A DNA stretch of 64,000 nt from Armigeres subalbatus (GCF_024139115.2 NC_085140.1:415660283-415724282), one strand, 5' to 3'. Positions 22,389-33,610 are shown, counted from the first letter of the stretch. A program made the numbers and translations. The notes: generated by a model from the sequence alone, not told the origin.

Positions 22389-25300
22389 TTCCTCCGGAAG
22401 TTCCTCCGGGAATTCCTGCGGAAGTTCCTCCGGGAATTCCTCCGGAGATTCCTCCGGGAATTCCTCCGGAGGTTCCTCCGGGAATTTCTCCGGAGGTTCC
22501 TCCGGGAATTCCTCCGGAGGTTCCTCCGGGAATTCCTCCGGAAGTTCCTCCGGGAATTCCTCCGGAAGTTCCTCCGAATTCCTCCGGAAGTTCCTCCGAA
22601 TTCCTCCGGAAGTTCCTCCAAATTCCTCCGGAAGTTCCTCCGAATTCCTCCGGAAGTTCCTCCGGGAATTCCTCCGGAAGTTCCTCCGAATTCCTCCGGA
22701 AGTTCCTCCAAATTCCTCCGGAAGTTCCTCCGGGAATTCCTCCGGAAGTTCCTCCGAATTCCTCCGAAGTTCCTCCGGGAATTCCTCCGAAGTTCCTCCG
22801 AATTCCTCCGGAAGTTCCTCCGAATTCCTCCGGAAGTTCCTCCGGAATTCCTCCGGAAGTTCCTCCGGGAATTCCTCCGGAAGTTCCTCCGAATTCCTCC
22901 GAAGTTCCTCCGGGAATTCCTCCGGAAGTTCCTCCGAATTCCTCCGAAGTTCCTCCGGGAATTCCTCCGGAAGTTCCTCCGAATTCCTCCGGAAGTTCCT
23001 CCGAAGTTCCTCCGAATTCCTCCGGAAGTTCCTCCGGAATTCCTCCGAAGTTCCTCCGGGAATTCCTCCGAAGCTCCTCCGGGATTCCTCCGGAAGTTCC
23101 TCCGAATTCCTCCGAAGTTCCTCCAAATTCCTCCGAAGTTCCTCCGAATTCCTCCGGAAGTTCCTCCGAATTCCTCCGGAAGTTCCTCCAATTCCTCCGG
23201 AAGTTCCTCCGGAATTCCTCCGGAAGTTCCTCCGAATTCCTCCGAAGTTCCTCCGGGAATTCCTCCGGAAGTTCCTCCGAATTCCTCCGGAAGTTCCTCC
23301 GGGAATTCCTCCGAAGTTCCTCCGGGAATTCCTCCGGAAGTTCCTCCGAATTCCTCCGGAAGTTCCTCCGGGAATTCCTCCGAAGTTCCTCCGAATTCCT
23401 CCGGAAGTTCCTCCGGGAATTCCTCCGAAGTTCCTCCGAATTCCTCCGGAAGTTCCTCCGAAATTCCTCCGGAAGTTCCTCCGGGAATTCCTCCGGAAGT
23501 TCCTCCGGAATTCCTCCGGAAGTTCCTCCAAATTCCTCCGAAGTTCCTCCGGGAATTCCTCCGAAGTTCCTCCGAATTCCTCCGGAAGTTCCTCCGGGAA
23601 TTCCTCCGAAGTTCCTCCGGGAATTCCTCCGAAGTTCCTCCGAATTCCTCCGAAGTTCCTCCGGGAATTCCTCCGAAGTTCCTCCGGGAATTCCTCCGAA
23701 GTTCCTCCGGAATTCCTCCGGAAGTTCCTCCCGCATTTCCTCCGGAACTTCCTCCGGGAATTCCTCCGGAAGTTCCTCCGGGAATTCCTCCGGAAGTTCC
23801 TCCGGGAACTCCTCCGGAAGTTGCTCCGGGAACTCCTCCGGAAGTTGCTCCGGGAATTCCTCCGGAAGTTCCTCCGGGAATTCCTCCGGAAGTTCCTCCG
23901 GGAATTCATCCGGAAGTTCTTCCGGGAATTCATCCGGAAGTTCCTCCGGGAATTCCTCCGGAAGTTCCTCCGGGAATTCCTCCGGAAGTTCCTCCGGGAA
24001 TTCCTCCGGAAGTTCCTCCGGGAATTCCTCCGGAAGTTCCTCCGGGAATTCCTCCGAAGTTCCTCCGAATTCCTCCGAAGTTCCTCCGAATTCCTCCGAA
24101 GTTCCTCCGGGAATTCCTCCGAATTCCTCCGGAAGTTCCTCCGGGAATTCCTCCGGAAGTTCCTCCGAATTCCTCCGGAAGTTCCTCCGGGAATTCCTCC
24201 GGAAGTTCCTCCAAATTCCTCCGAAGTTCCTCCGGGAATTCCTCCGGAAGTTCCTCCGGGAATTCCTCCGGAAGTTCCTCCGGGAATTCCTCCGAAGTTC
24301 CTCCGAATTCCTCCGGAAGTTCCTCCGGGAATTCCTCCGAAGTTCCTCCAATTCCTCCGAAGTTCCTCCGGGAATTCCTCCGGAAGTTCCTCCGAATTCC
24401 TCCGAAGTTCCTCCGAATTCCTCCGAAGTTCCTCCGGGAATTCCTCCGGAAGTTCCTCCGGGAATTCCTCCGAAGTTCCTCCGAATTCCTCCGGAAGTTC
24501 CTCCGGAATTCCTCCGAAGTTCCTCCGAATTCCTCCGGAAGTTCCTCCGAATTCCTCCGGAAGTTCCTCCGGGAATTCCTCCGGAAGTTCCTCCGAATTC
24601 CTCCGGAAGTTCCTCCGAATTCCTCCGGAAGTTCCTCCGAATTCCTCCAGAAGTTCCTCCGAATTCCTCCGGAAGTTCCTCCGAATTCCTCCGGAAGTTC
24701 CTCCGGGAATTCCTCCGGAAGTTCCTCCGAAATTCCTCCGGAAGTTCCTCCGGGAATTCCTCCGGAAGTTCCTCCGAATTCCTCCGGAAGTTCCGCCGAA
24801 TTCCTCCGAAGTTCCGCTGGAATTCCTCCGAAGTTCCTCCGGGAATTCCTCCGGAAGTTCCTCCGAAATTCCTCCGGAAGTTCCTCCGGGAATTCCTCCG
24901 AAGTTCCTCCGAATTCCTCCGAAGTTCCTCCGGGAATTCCTCCGGAAGTTCCTCCGAATTCCTCCGGAAGTTCCTCCGGGAATTCCTCCGAAGTTCCTCC
25001 GAATTCCTCCGGAAGTTCCTCCAATTCCTCCGGAAGTTCCTCCGGAAATTCCTCCGAAGTTCCTCCGGCAATTCCCTGGAAGTTCCTCCGGCAATTCCTC
25101 TGGAAGTTCCTCCGAAGTTCCTCCGAAATTCCTCCGGAAGTTCCTCCGGGAATTCCTCCGGAAGTTCCTCCGGGAATTCCTCCGAAGTTCCTCCGAATTC
25201 CTCCGGAAGTTCCTCCGAATTCCTCCGAAGTTCCTCCGAATTCCTCCGAAGTTCCTCCGGGAATTCCTCCGGAAGTTCCTCCGGGAATTCCTCCGGAAGT

Positions 25301-26023
25301 TCCTCCGAATTCCTCCGGAAGTTCCTCCGGGAATTCCTCCGGAAGTTCCTCCGGGAATTCCTCCGGAAGTTCCTCCGGAAATTCCCCTGGAAGTTCCTCT
25401 GGAAATTTCCCTGGAAGTTCCTCCGGCAATTCCCCTGGAAGTTCCTCCGGAAATTCCCCTGGAAGTTCCTCCGGAAGTGCCTCCGGGAATTCCTCCGAAA
25501 GTTCCTCCGAATTCCTCCGAAGTTCCTCCGGGAATTCCTCCGGAAGTTCCTCCGAATTCCTCCGAAGTTCCTCCGGGAATTCCTCCGGAAGTTCCTCCGG
25601 GAATTCCTCCGAAGTTCCTCCAATTCCTCCGGAAGTTCCTCCGGAATTCCTCCGAAGTTCCTCCGGGAATTCCTCCGGAAGTTCCTCCGGGAATTCCTCC
25701 GGAAGTTCCTCCGGGAATTCCTCCGAAGTTCCTCCGAATTCCTCCGAAGTTCCTCCGGGAATTCCTCCGGAAGTTCCTCCGAATTCCTCCGGAAGTTCCT
25801 CCGAATTCCTCCGGAAGTTCCTCCGGGAATTCCTCCGGAAGTTCCTCCGGGAATTCCTCCGGAAGTTCCTCCGGGAATTCCTCCGGAAGTTCCTCCGGGA
25901 ATTCCTCCGGAAGTTCCTCCGGGAATTCCTCCGGAAGTTCCTCCGGGAATTCCACCGGAAGTTCCTCCGGGAATTCCTTCGGAAGTTCCTCCGGGAATTC
26001 CTCCGGAAGTTCCTCCGGGAATT
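22389..26023. repeat. 3.6-kb satellite of alternating 11-12-bp units inside Shaw intron
   Basis: Two half-units alternate, AATTCCTCCGG and AAGTTCCTCCGG. Single G insertions or losses at the CCGG(G) junction make composite periods of 22, 23 or 24 bp. Most units contain GAATTC and TCCGGA palindromes and a CCGGAAGT octamer. Because the unit has no stop codon on either strand, frames of over 1,000 codons stay open (for example 22171-26133 and 22244-26029 on +, 22308-25955 on -). The G indels make all of them switch among repeat peptides such as SSGN, EVPPGIP and KFLREFLR. Variation is scattered point changes (TTCATC near 23906, TTGCTCC near 23820), with a more diverged patch at 25060-25480. It is not protein-coding. 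Its strand symmetry and lack of codon pattern argue for tandem expansion in an intron. Confidence 0.95.
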
Positions 26024-27074
26024 ATTTAGGCATAACATACTCTTTTGTTTTAATACCAGACGAATTAAAATTTGTTATGCGTTTGGTATTGCAATTACAA
26101 AATATGTTGCGCATGAATTATTTTATCTATTAATTTTGATACTATTGCTCTGGTATTTTACCTTTTATGCACACCTAGCTCATACGAGTGTAAGAAGACG
26201 ATACCAGAATGAAGTACTATTGAGTTATTTACTCCTTCCCGGGCTATTATAAAGTGGTCCACATGAAATGGCGTCGGACCGATTCATTTTAAAAGGCAGC
26301 AGTAGCAAACAAGACAACTTCTTTTTTTTTTTTTTAACCATTTCATTTATTTGGTAGGCTCAGTCGTGTGTGACACTTTGCGGAGCCGCAATTCTTAAGT
26401 ATGATATCTTTATAATTTGTATCATCTTATCATTAACCGTTAGTAGGGAAGGGACATAGACCATAATACTCGTGGTGACTCAAGGTTATATTTTACTTAA
26501 TTCAGGATGGACGGGGTAAGGATTTGGATTTAGGTTATTCCAGCTGCTCATCCGGGCGTTTGCGTTGAAGACGGTTTTGCATGGCGTCGTGCTCGATTTT
26601 AATTCAGCAGGGAACATCTTCCGGATGGCCAGGGCTTCGTAGTACACGGAACAGAAGAACAGAATCGAACAAGAGAAAAAGAACAACTTCTTACTCTCTC
26701 TTCTTTTTTTCATTTTTATTGTTTTTGCTTCTTATTTCTTTCTTCTTGCTTTCTATTCCTTCGCTATTTTTCAACTTTTATACTGAGAAACGAAAATTCA
26801 AAGCAGGACGTTTTATTGTGAGAATTGCTTTCTTTTTTTCACTGCATACATCGGTCGACCAAGGAACCATTTCAGCCAAATGGTTTTCAGTCAAATGACG
26901 TTAATTTTTCAATGGCTATCATCATTTCTAAATTAGTGCTTCTATGTAATTTGTGTACTGTTGAATTTTTAAAATTTATGTTAGAAGGCGCCGACCTCAG
27001 TGTATGACAATAAAACCGAATTTATTAACAATATCTGCTAAGGGATCATATGTTTTCTAATTTTCTTCTACTAG
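26024..27074. other. Rest of Shaw intron: small repeats and pyrimidine tracts
   Basis: Near 26055-26150 are two partly inverted AATACCAGA and TTGGTATTGC words. A T-run of about 17 lies near 26322-26336, followed by CATTTATTTGGTAGG, like the antisense end of a retroposon. Pyrimidine-rich DNA occupies about 26690-26790. The exon acceptor TTTTCTTCTACTAG ends at 27074. No additional exon was recognised. Confidence 0.5.
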
Positions 27075-27678
27075 GTGCGCTTCATTTCATCGCCCCACAA
27101 ATGTGAGTTCATCACCTCGTCGGTGAACATCATCGACTACATTGCCACGCTCAGCTTCTACGTGGATCTGGTGCTGCAAAAGTTCGCCTCCCATCTGGAG
27201 AACGCCGACATCCTGGAGTTTTTCTCCATCATCCGTATCATGAGACTGTTCAAACTGACCAGGCACTCGTCCGGGCTGAAAATCCTCATCCAGACATTTC
27301 GTGCATCGGCCAAGGAGCTAACACTGCTAGTGTTCTTCCTGGTGCTGGGCATTGTGATATTCGCCAGCCTGGTCTACTACGCGGAACGCATCCAGGCGAA
27401 TCCGCACAACGATTTCAACAGCATCCCGTTGGGGCTGTGGTGGGCCCTGGTCACAATGACCACCGTTGGCTACGGAGACATGGCACCAAAAACCTACATC
27501 GGGATGTTTGTCGGAGCGTTGTGTGCTTTGGCTGGTGTGCTAACGATCGCCCTGCCAGTGCCGGTCATCGTGAGCAACTTTGCCATGTACTACTCGCACA
27601 CGCAAGCCCGGGCCAAATTGCCGAAAAAACGCCGGAGGGTGATACCCGTTGAGCTGCTTCGGCCTCCGCGAGTCGCAG
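27075..27678 (+). CDS. Shaw: Shaw K+ channel, exon: S2 to S6 with pore
   Basis: The exon starts with [12 protein letters not shown] and covers S2-S3 ([18 protein letters not shown]). It continues through S4 ([18 protein letters not shown], basic residues every third position but fewer than in Shaker), the S4-S5 linker and S5 ([20 protein letters not shown]). The pore helix and filter [10 protein letters not shown] follow, then S6 with the PVPVIV hinge. The basic tail [13 protein letters not shown] marks the proximal C-terminus. The donor CGCAG|GTGAGT at 27679 leaves phase 1. The TVGYGD filter is intact, so the channel is probably functional. Reduced gating charge fits the weak voltage dependence known for Drosophila Shaw. 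Reading past the donor hits TGA at once. Confidence 0.97.
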
Positions 27679-28057
27679 GTGAGTGAAATATCTCATAAAT
27701 CTACAAGAGCCCGTATTATTCGCCTCGTCAGTCTATTTCTGGCCATCTGTTGACTCCGCCAAAAGTCAGTAATTGACCCCAACTATCGAATTACCCCTCC
27801 GTCATTCATCCACCGCAGTTCAGTGTATAAAAATGGAATCCTTTTCTCTTTCTCTTTTTCCACTCGTCGCCATCACTAACCATGACAAATATCAAACCTG
27901 CCATTCATCGTCATATCACGTGCCGCCACTCAATGTATTCACGCCAAATCAAAAAACCAAAAATGTCCACCACGCCAAATGCCTTCACCTGCTCGCTTGA
28001 CCCAAAACTGAATCGAATCGCAACGAAACGAAAAACGGGTAAAAAATTGGCCTCCAG

Positions 28058-28147
28058 GTCAAACGGGAGCTATGGGAATGCCCGGCTCGGGTCCGATGGC
28101 TCGCCGCATGAATCAGACGAAAACAAAGGATCTCGGTCCGAAAATAG
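28058..28147 (+). CDS. Shaw: Shaw K+ channel, exon: proximal C-terminal tail
   Basis: The acceptor is CCTCCAG at 28051-28057 and the donor AAATAG|GTAAGT at 28148. Joined in phase 1 after the pore exon, it reads QTGAMGMPGSGPMARRMN and then QTKTKDLGPKI. The Gly-Pro-rich stretch, RRMN and TKDL match the tail of Shaw proteins as I remember them. The intron before it is 379 bp. It ends in phase 1, so at least one further coding exon is needed. None was recognised downstream. Read-through of the donor stays open to TAA at 28336-28338 and would add about 63 residues. Confidence 0.85.
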
Positions 28148-29455
28148 GTAAGTACACGTTCGTTGCCATCCGTGCTTTCCACTTTTTACCATTTCAGCTT
28201 TTCCTCACCGCCCACAACTACCTTCAAGCATATATTTTTGGGTATGCCTTCCGACACGTTTTTCTTTCACTCCACTCATTTTTTATGAAGTTGAAAGCAT
28301 TGGCCAAAAAAGTTATTAGGCGTTTGAATAGTGGTTAATGCTGAATTAACACTAGAAGCCATTAAGTTGGAAAGTTATTGTAAGCAATTACTTCATTAGC
28401 GAATAGGCTGGAAAAAGTGCTACGATGTAGTTAGATATGCAATCGGTAACTTACAATGATTTCCCAGCTTAAAAATGGCATCCCTAGCGTTAATGTCAAT
28501 CACATTATAGAAATTTCATAAATAGGAAAATTTAAATGGTACACTTTTTTGTATGTTTTATTTTACCCTCATCATAAAATAAAAGTTAAACCAGCAGAGG
28601 CAGCTTTTGTCCTGTTTTCGAAATATAATCGCAATAAGTTTCATGTTTCTGTCCTACCATTCCCGAACTCCGAAATTGTTTTCCACCCCGAACGACATTT
28701 TTTTCCCTGGACGACAACCATTTGTTCTATTGTTATATTTGATTTAGTGCTTATGCTCTTTTTCCGTTGCTGCTCACAACACAATTCGCCTCTTTGCCGT
28801 CCAAACTCAAATTTGAAAATCGTTTCTTATTCATCTGTGCCGTACCTCTCCACGACACAACTCGGGGACACATTCATTCGCCGATATTGCCTTTTGCTGT
28901 TACCGGTTCGACTGTTATGTTGGTGGGATTGGAAAAATCCATCCGGAGCAGGATCGAAAGAAAAGAAAATTAATATTGACATAACCACCATTCTGCATTG
29001 TTGGCAGAACGACAACGAACCGTCGTTGACCAGCACTGCACACACAGCTTCCGTTTGACAGAGCAGTTGACGGAGACGGAAGTGAGTGGGTGCACATGAT
29101 TTGTACCTACGCTGCCATCTGGCAGCGCAAAGATGCATGACAAAAAGGAAAGAAAGGAAGGAAGGTGATAAACTGGTTCGGGTTTATGTGGGGATTAACA
29201 ATGGGGTGCACGCTTAAGCTTTAGTTTAACAAAAAGCTGTGTCTGGAAGAATAGGATCAATAAAATCAATCGTTACTGCAAGCTTGGAAAGGTTGTTGCT
29301 TCAGGAGTATATTCTCTATGTATAAAACAATGTTGGATTCATACGCGCAATACTAGAGAGTGGTTAGTCTGATTTGAACTGCAGTATCTCAAATGGGAAA
29401 ATACTTTTGAAGCAAATCAATGTCCCTGCAGCTTCCCTTAGTACTCTTGAACACG
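28148..29455. other. Downstream Shaw intron: no further exon recognised
   Basis: AT-rich DNA with short ORFs. The 169-codon + frame at 28549-29058 has no domain and uneven composition. The final Shaw exon is short in other insects and I cannot identify it by eye, so it may be here unseen or lie beyond the window. Confidence 0.45.
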
Positions 29456-29459
29456 TAAA

Positions 29460-29870
29460 CAAATGCATAACCACAATCATGAATGAAAAATCATGAAATC
29501 ATGCCAGTTCATGAAATCATGATTATGATTCATGATTTCAGGAACATTATTCATGGTACTGCGCAATCTTCAACAGTCGACAAAATGCATAACCGGTTAT
29601 ACTTCGAACACTCCCTTCCCAAGAGGTGAGAACGGCTGAAAGGTAGCACGCCAGACTCTCACTCGGTGTACTCTAGTTCAAAACTCCTGTTGAACTTTTT
29701 TTTTTATTTTTCGATCTCAACAACCAAATTGTAACGCATTGGTTGCGTTACGCGAAAATAAATCATGAAATCATGATTTATATTCATTGTGTATTTTCAT
29801 AACATGAAAACACGTTGGATTAATGAAATCATGAATTGTTTTCTCATTTCCGGGAACGGATTTTTATCCG
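29460..29870. repeat. TCATGATTTCATGA-rich dispersed repeat, copy 1
   Basis: It contains many ATCATGAAATCATGA-type words, with TAACGCATTGGTTGCGTTACG and AACACGTTGGAT in the middle and CCGGGAACGGATT at the right end. The same word set (CGGGAACAAATCC, AACACGTTGATGCGTTACG, ATCATGAAATCATGA) recurs at 61525-61815 in the opposite order. This indicates one AT-rich mobile or repeat family. Confidence 0.6.
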
Positions 29871-30587
29871 TGAAGTTTGTTGATGTTTTGACGTAGGACT
29901 TACGTCTTTCTTTACCATACTGGGTGTCATTTAAATTTTTGGAAATCGAGAGCGTTATGCTGAAAGGAAAGATTTTGAACGTTACTAGCGCCTATATCTT
30001 TCGATGGATTTTGAAGATTTATATATCAATCGACTCGGGCACTCTCCAACAATTAGCCAATTTCATTGAAACTGAACAATTCTCGTCAAAGCCGGTAAAA
30101 AAATCAGATTCGTGCATTCCTAACACGGACATCAGAATGGAGTAAATCGCGGGCCTTCGAGTCTACCGCAAGATTTTCTGTATGTATAAAAGAAGCAGTA
30201 CCTGCCATGTCTGAGTCATTCCAGATTGTGATAGCAGTGCGTACTGACGTGCTTTTTGCTCTAATTGTTTTTCCAAGTGTTTTTCTCGTTCGTTCTCTGT
30301 GTTTACGTACACAGCATGCAGTCGTCAGCGAGGGAGCTGCCGGTGGGTTTTTTTGTCATTCTATGCTGGATGATGGTCGGATGTAGTGGTGGTGTCAGTT
30401 GCGATCGATGTAATCGAGTTCACGGCTAGAAGCCGATGTTGGCAGAGGCTGCGATGACATTGGTGATGGATGAAAAAGAATAAAATTAGCCCAGAGAGAT
30501 TTGGTGTGCTTATCCAGGGAGAGTGATTGGCTTCATAATACATATCACTCCGGGATGGGACGAGTGATGTCAAGTTGTGATTATACT
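29871..30587. other. No gene seen; isolated TATAAAAG at 30186
   Basis: Short ORFs only. TATAAAAGAAG at about 30186 is followed some 30 bp later by TCATTCC, which could be a core promoter or part of a decayed LTR. Nothing downstream supports a transcript. Confidence 0.35.
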
Positions 30588-30643
30588 ATTATTTAATTTA
30601 ATCAGACTAAGGCCGAAGTTGCATGTGCGGTATATAAGAGTCT

Positions 30644-31138
30644 TCACCATTCGGCTCGGTTTATGGCTACACGTCGCCAACCACGCAGTCTATGGAGGGT
30701 CCGCAAATCATCTTCCACCTGATCGATCCACCTTGCCCGCTGCGCACCTCGCCTTTTTGTGCCCGTCGGATCGTTGTCGAAAACCATTTTAACCGGATTA
30801 CTGTCCGACATTCTGGCTACGTTCCCTGCCCATCGCAGTCGTCCGATTTTCGCGGTGTGAACGATGGATGGTTCTCCCAGCAGCTCATGCAACTCGTGGT
30901 TCATTCGCCCCCTCCACGTACCGTCCGCCATTTGCACCTCACCATAGATAGTACGCAGCACTTTCCTGTCGAAAACTCCAAGTTCGCGTTGGTCTTCCAC
31001 GAGCATTGTCCAGGTCTCGTGTCCGTAAAGGACTACCGGTCTAATGAGCGTTTTCTGGATTGTCAGTTTGGAACGGCGGCGAACTCTATTCGATCGGAGC
31101 ATCTTCTGGAGTCCAAAGTACGTACGATTTACAGCCAC
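30644..31138 (-). pseudogene. Post-RT C-terminal domain of family C LINE
   Basis: This frame is open for 164 codons and contains QKTLIRPVVLYGHETWTM, FDRKVLRTIYGEVQ, RMNHELHELLGEPSI, RLRWAGNVARM and RARWIDQVEDDLR. It is the conserved tail of this LINE type. It is intact here but cut off from a working RT. Confidence 0.75.
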
Positions 31139-31205
31139 TATGCGTCTTCAAATTTCTCTGCTGGTATCATTTTCGGAAAGATATTTCGTTGATTCGTTTA
31201 GGATA

Positions 31206-32084
31206 TCATTTTCGGCAGTCACCAGTGAGCCCAAGTACACAAATTCTTCTACCACCTCGATTTCCACCTACCAGACACGAAAGACCATCACCTTGCCGTA
31301 ACCCTCTGCGCGTTTCGAAGGGACTCGAGAATGCCCCTGAAACTCGAACTACGCACATCATCCGATCTATCGTCGCCTTGATCAACCGTGTCAGTTTATC
31401 CGGAAATCCGTGTTCGTGCGTTAGCTGCCATAGCTGGTCCCGATCGATTGTATCATATGCGGCTATGAAGACGATGAATAGATGATGTGTGGGCACGTTG
31501 TATTCGCGGCATTTTTGCAGTACTTGGCGAATGGCCAACACCTGATCCTTGGTGGAGCGTTCGCCCATAAAACCCGCCTGGTACTGCCCCACGAACTCCC
31601 TTGCAATTGATGCAAGTCGACGGCATAAAATTTGGGAGAGCACCTTGTAGGCGGCGTTCAGCAATGTGATTGCGCGGTAGTTGCTACAATCCAGCTTATC
31701 GCTCTTTTTGTAGATGGGACACACGACACCTTCCATCCACTCCTGCGGCAATACTAACCCCTCCCAAATCTTGGTAATGACCCAGTGCAGCGCTCTAGCC
31801 AGTGCCTTACCACCGTGTTTGAATAGCTCTCCTGGTAGTTGGTCAACCCCAGGGGCTCTATTGTTCTTAAGTCGGCCAATCTCCTCCTGGATTTCCTGGA
31901 GATCCGGAGCCGGTAAAATAATGTCCTGCGCGCGTTCTACCAGGTCCATCACCATACCGATATCTTCGTCTGCCACATCGCCATTCAGGTGCTCTTCGTA
32001 GTGCTGCCGCCACCTTTGGATCACCTCACACTCGTTCGTAAGAAGGTTCCCGTTTATGTCCTTACACATATCAGGCTGTGGCAC
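31206..32084 (-). pseudogene. RT domain of family C LINE, catalytic motif deleted
   Basis: An open frame of 292 codons covers RT motifs 0 to about B. NNRAPGVDQLPGELF is followed by PIYKKSDKLDCSNYRAITLL, then LASIAREFVGQYQAGFMGE. The DFKAAYDSI-type block reads IVFIAAYDTI, and the frame reaches GLRQGDGLSCL. After that it runs into VEEFVYLGSLVTAEND in another frame, with no FADD block between. It cannot be an active polymerase. Confidence 0.75.
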
Positions 32085-32995
32085 GTGGCCCTTACGTGAA
32101 CGTGGCCCAACTTCTCATAGAACTTTCGTGTGTTAATAGCGCGATACAGTTGATCCGTCTCTTCACGGTCTCGAACCTCCTGCTGGCGCTTTTTCCTCCG
32201 GAAAATCAAGTTTTGTTTGTTCCGCCCATGTTTATATCATGCCTCGTTCGCCCTCGTGGGCGGGGTGTTGCAGCAATCTCGCCCATGCTGCATTCTTCTC
32301 TTCCACTAACTTCTCACATTCGCCGTCATACTAGTCGTTTCTCTGATCCGGGGGCACCGTGCCAAGTGCAGCGGTTGCGGTGCTACCAATAACGGATCGA
32401 ATATCTCTCCAGCCATCTTCAAGAGACGCTGTGCCTAGCTGCTCTTCCGTTGGGAGTGCCACTTCCAGCTGTTGCGCGTATCCTTGGGCTAGTCTACCGT
32501 CTTGTAGTTGCCCAATGTTAAGCCGCGGCGTCCGACTTCGTCGCGTGTTGTACACCGTCGAGAGTTTTGAACGCAGGCATACTGCAACGAGGTAGTGGTC
32601 GGATTCATTATTCGCACTGCGGTAAGTGCGAACGTTCGTGATGTCGGAGAGGAATTTACCGTCGATTAGAACGTGGTCGATTCAGTTTTCCATTTCTTGG
32701 TTAGGTGATCTCCATGTGGCCTTGTGCATATTTTTGCGGGGAAGAAGGTGCTTCGGACTACAATTCCGCGGGAGGCTGCGAAGTTTATGCATCGTTGGCC
32801 GTTATCATTCGATACGGTGTGCAGACTATCCGGTCCGATGACCGGTCTATACATTTCCTCCCTTCCTAGCTGTGCGTTCATGTCACCGATGACGATTTTG
32901 ACGTCCCGCAGTGGGCATCCATCGTAGCTGCTCCAGCTGTGCGTAGAACACTTCTTTCTCGTCGTAGGGTCTTCCTTCGTGTGGACAGTGCACAT

Positions 32996-33102
32996 CCCTA
33001 GTAGCACAGTTCAGTTCGATTTGGTTGCAGCAACTCCAATGTGACTGGATTTGGTCGCATATGAGTCACAGTGACTGATATGTAACAAGTGTGCTACTCG
33101 GG
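32996..33102. mobile_element. 107-bp MITE (CCCTAGTAGCACA ends), copy 1
   Basis: The left end CCCTAGTAGCACA and the right end TGTGCTACTCGGG are inverted repeats matching at 12 of 13 positions. It sits inside the endonuclease of the family C LINE. Removing it and one AT leaves GTGCACATTGATGATG, so the likely target duplication is AT. Related copies are at 34509-34615 and 50539-50636, and probably 55363-55440. Confidence 0.8.
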
Positions 33103-33540
33103 ATTGATGATGCTAGTTGAAGGAACGACCTTTTATCCTCAGGTACACCCTTGCGTTGATAGCGACTTGCAGTTTCATGTTCCAAGCTTCCAATCGTGAT
33201 CCTTTATTCGTCACCTAGGTCTTTGCCGATTATATCGAATGCACGTTGCTTATTGCTTATTGCTTATTGCACCTCCTGTCTCGTAGAAGGGCCGTCGTGT
33301 CAGGTCTGTTTTGTGTCCAACCTGACACCAGGACTAAGGCTTGTGCGCTTTGAGCGGCACACGGTCGCTTTGGTGGGGCCTACTTGCGGATACATGCAGC
33401 TTTTTATAGGAATTTAACAGGGCCCACTGTCAAACCCCACCACATCCTAGGCAAGCTCCACAACTCGCAGATGGCCTGGGGGAGAGGTCGTTAAGCCCTT
33501 GGACATAGGCCCTGCTGCCACTGTTACAAATATTTAATAA

Positions 33541-33610
33541 ACATTATGTCCTACTGGTCTCCGAAGGGGAATAATAAAAAAAATATAAACACTTCCAGGA
33601 CGATTTTTTT
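33541..33610. repeat. Short repeat shared with 35076-35150
   Basis: ATTATGTCCTACTGGTCTCC, then GAATAATAAAAAAAA, is matched by ATTATGTTCTACTGGTCCCC and GAATAATAAAAAAAA at 35076-35150. It is probably part of the G-run repeat family. Confidence 0.5.

Larger units (their letters stand above)
30588..33540 (-). mobile_element. RTE-like LINE, family C, minus strand (dead copy)
   Basis: Read on the minus strand, it begins with a 5' UTR (33540 to about 33110) and an AP-endonuclease part (VKIVIGDMNAQLGREEMYRP near 32880). A linker follows, then RT (NRAPGVDQLPGELFK, CSNYRAITLL, QYQAGFMGERSTKDQVL, GLRQGDGLSCL), then the tail (FVYLGS, RPVVLYGHETWTM, RLRWAGNVARMSDS). It ends at CTTCGGCCTTAGTCTGATTA and AT-rich DNA near 30588. 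The RT jumps from GDGLSCL straight to the YLGS block, so the segment carrying the catalytic FADD is deleted. A 107-bp MITE interrupts the endonuclease. RTE-like is my best clade call. Confidence 0.8.

Noticed and set aside
22171..26133. Giant ORFs of 1,320, 1,261, 1,215 and 1,094 codons on both strands
   Set aside because: They are products of a stop-free 11-12-bp satellite. Several frames on both strands are open at once, and G indels shift the peptide register constantly. They lie in a Shaw intron.
28549..29058. 169-codon ORF as the terminal Shaw exon
   Set aside because: It does not continue the phase-1 Shaw tail, shows no similarity to Shaw as I know it, and has no acceptor at a suitable point.
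30692..31485. Plus-strand ORFs of 166 and 141 codons
   Set aside because: They are antisense to well-preserved LINE family C domains on the minus strand.
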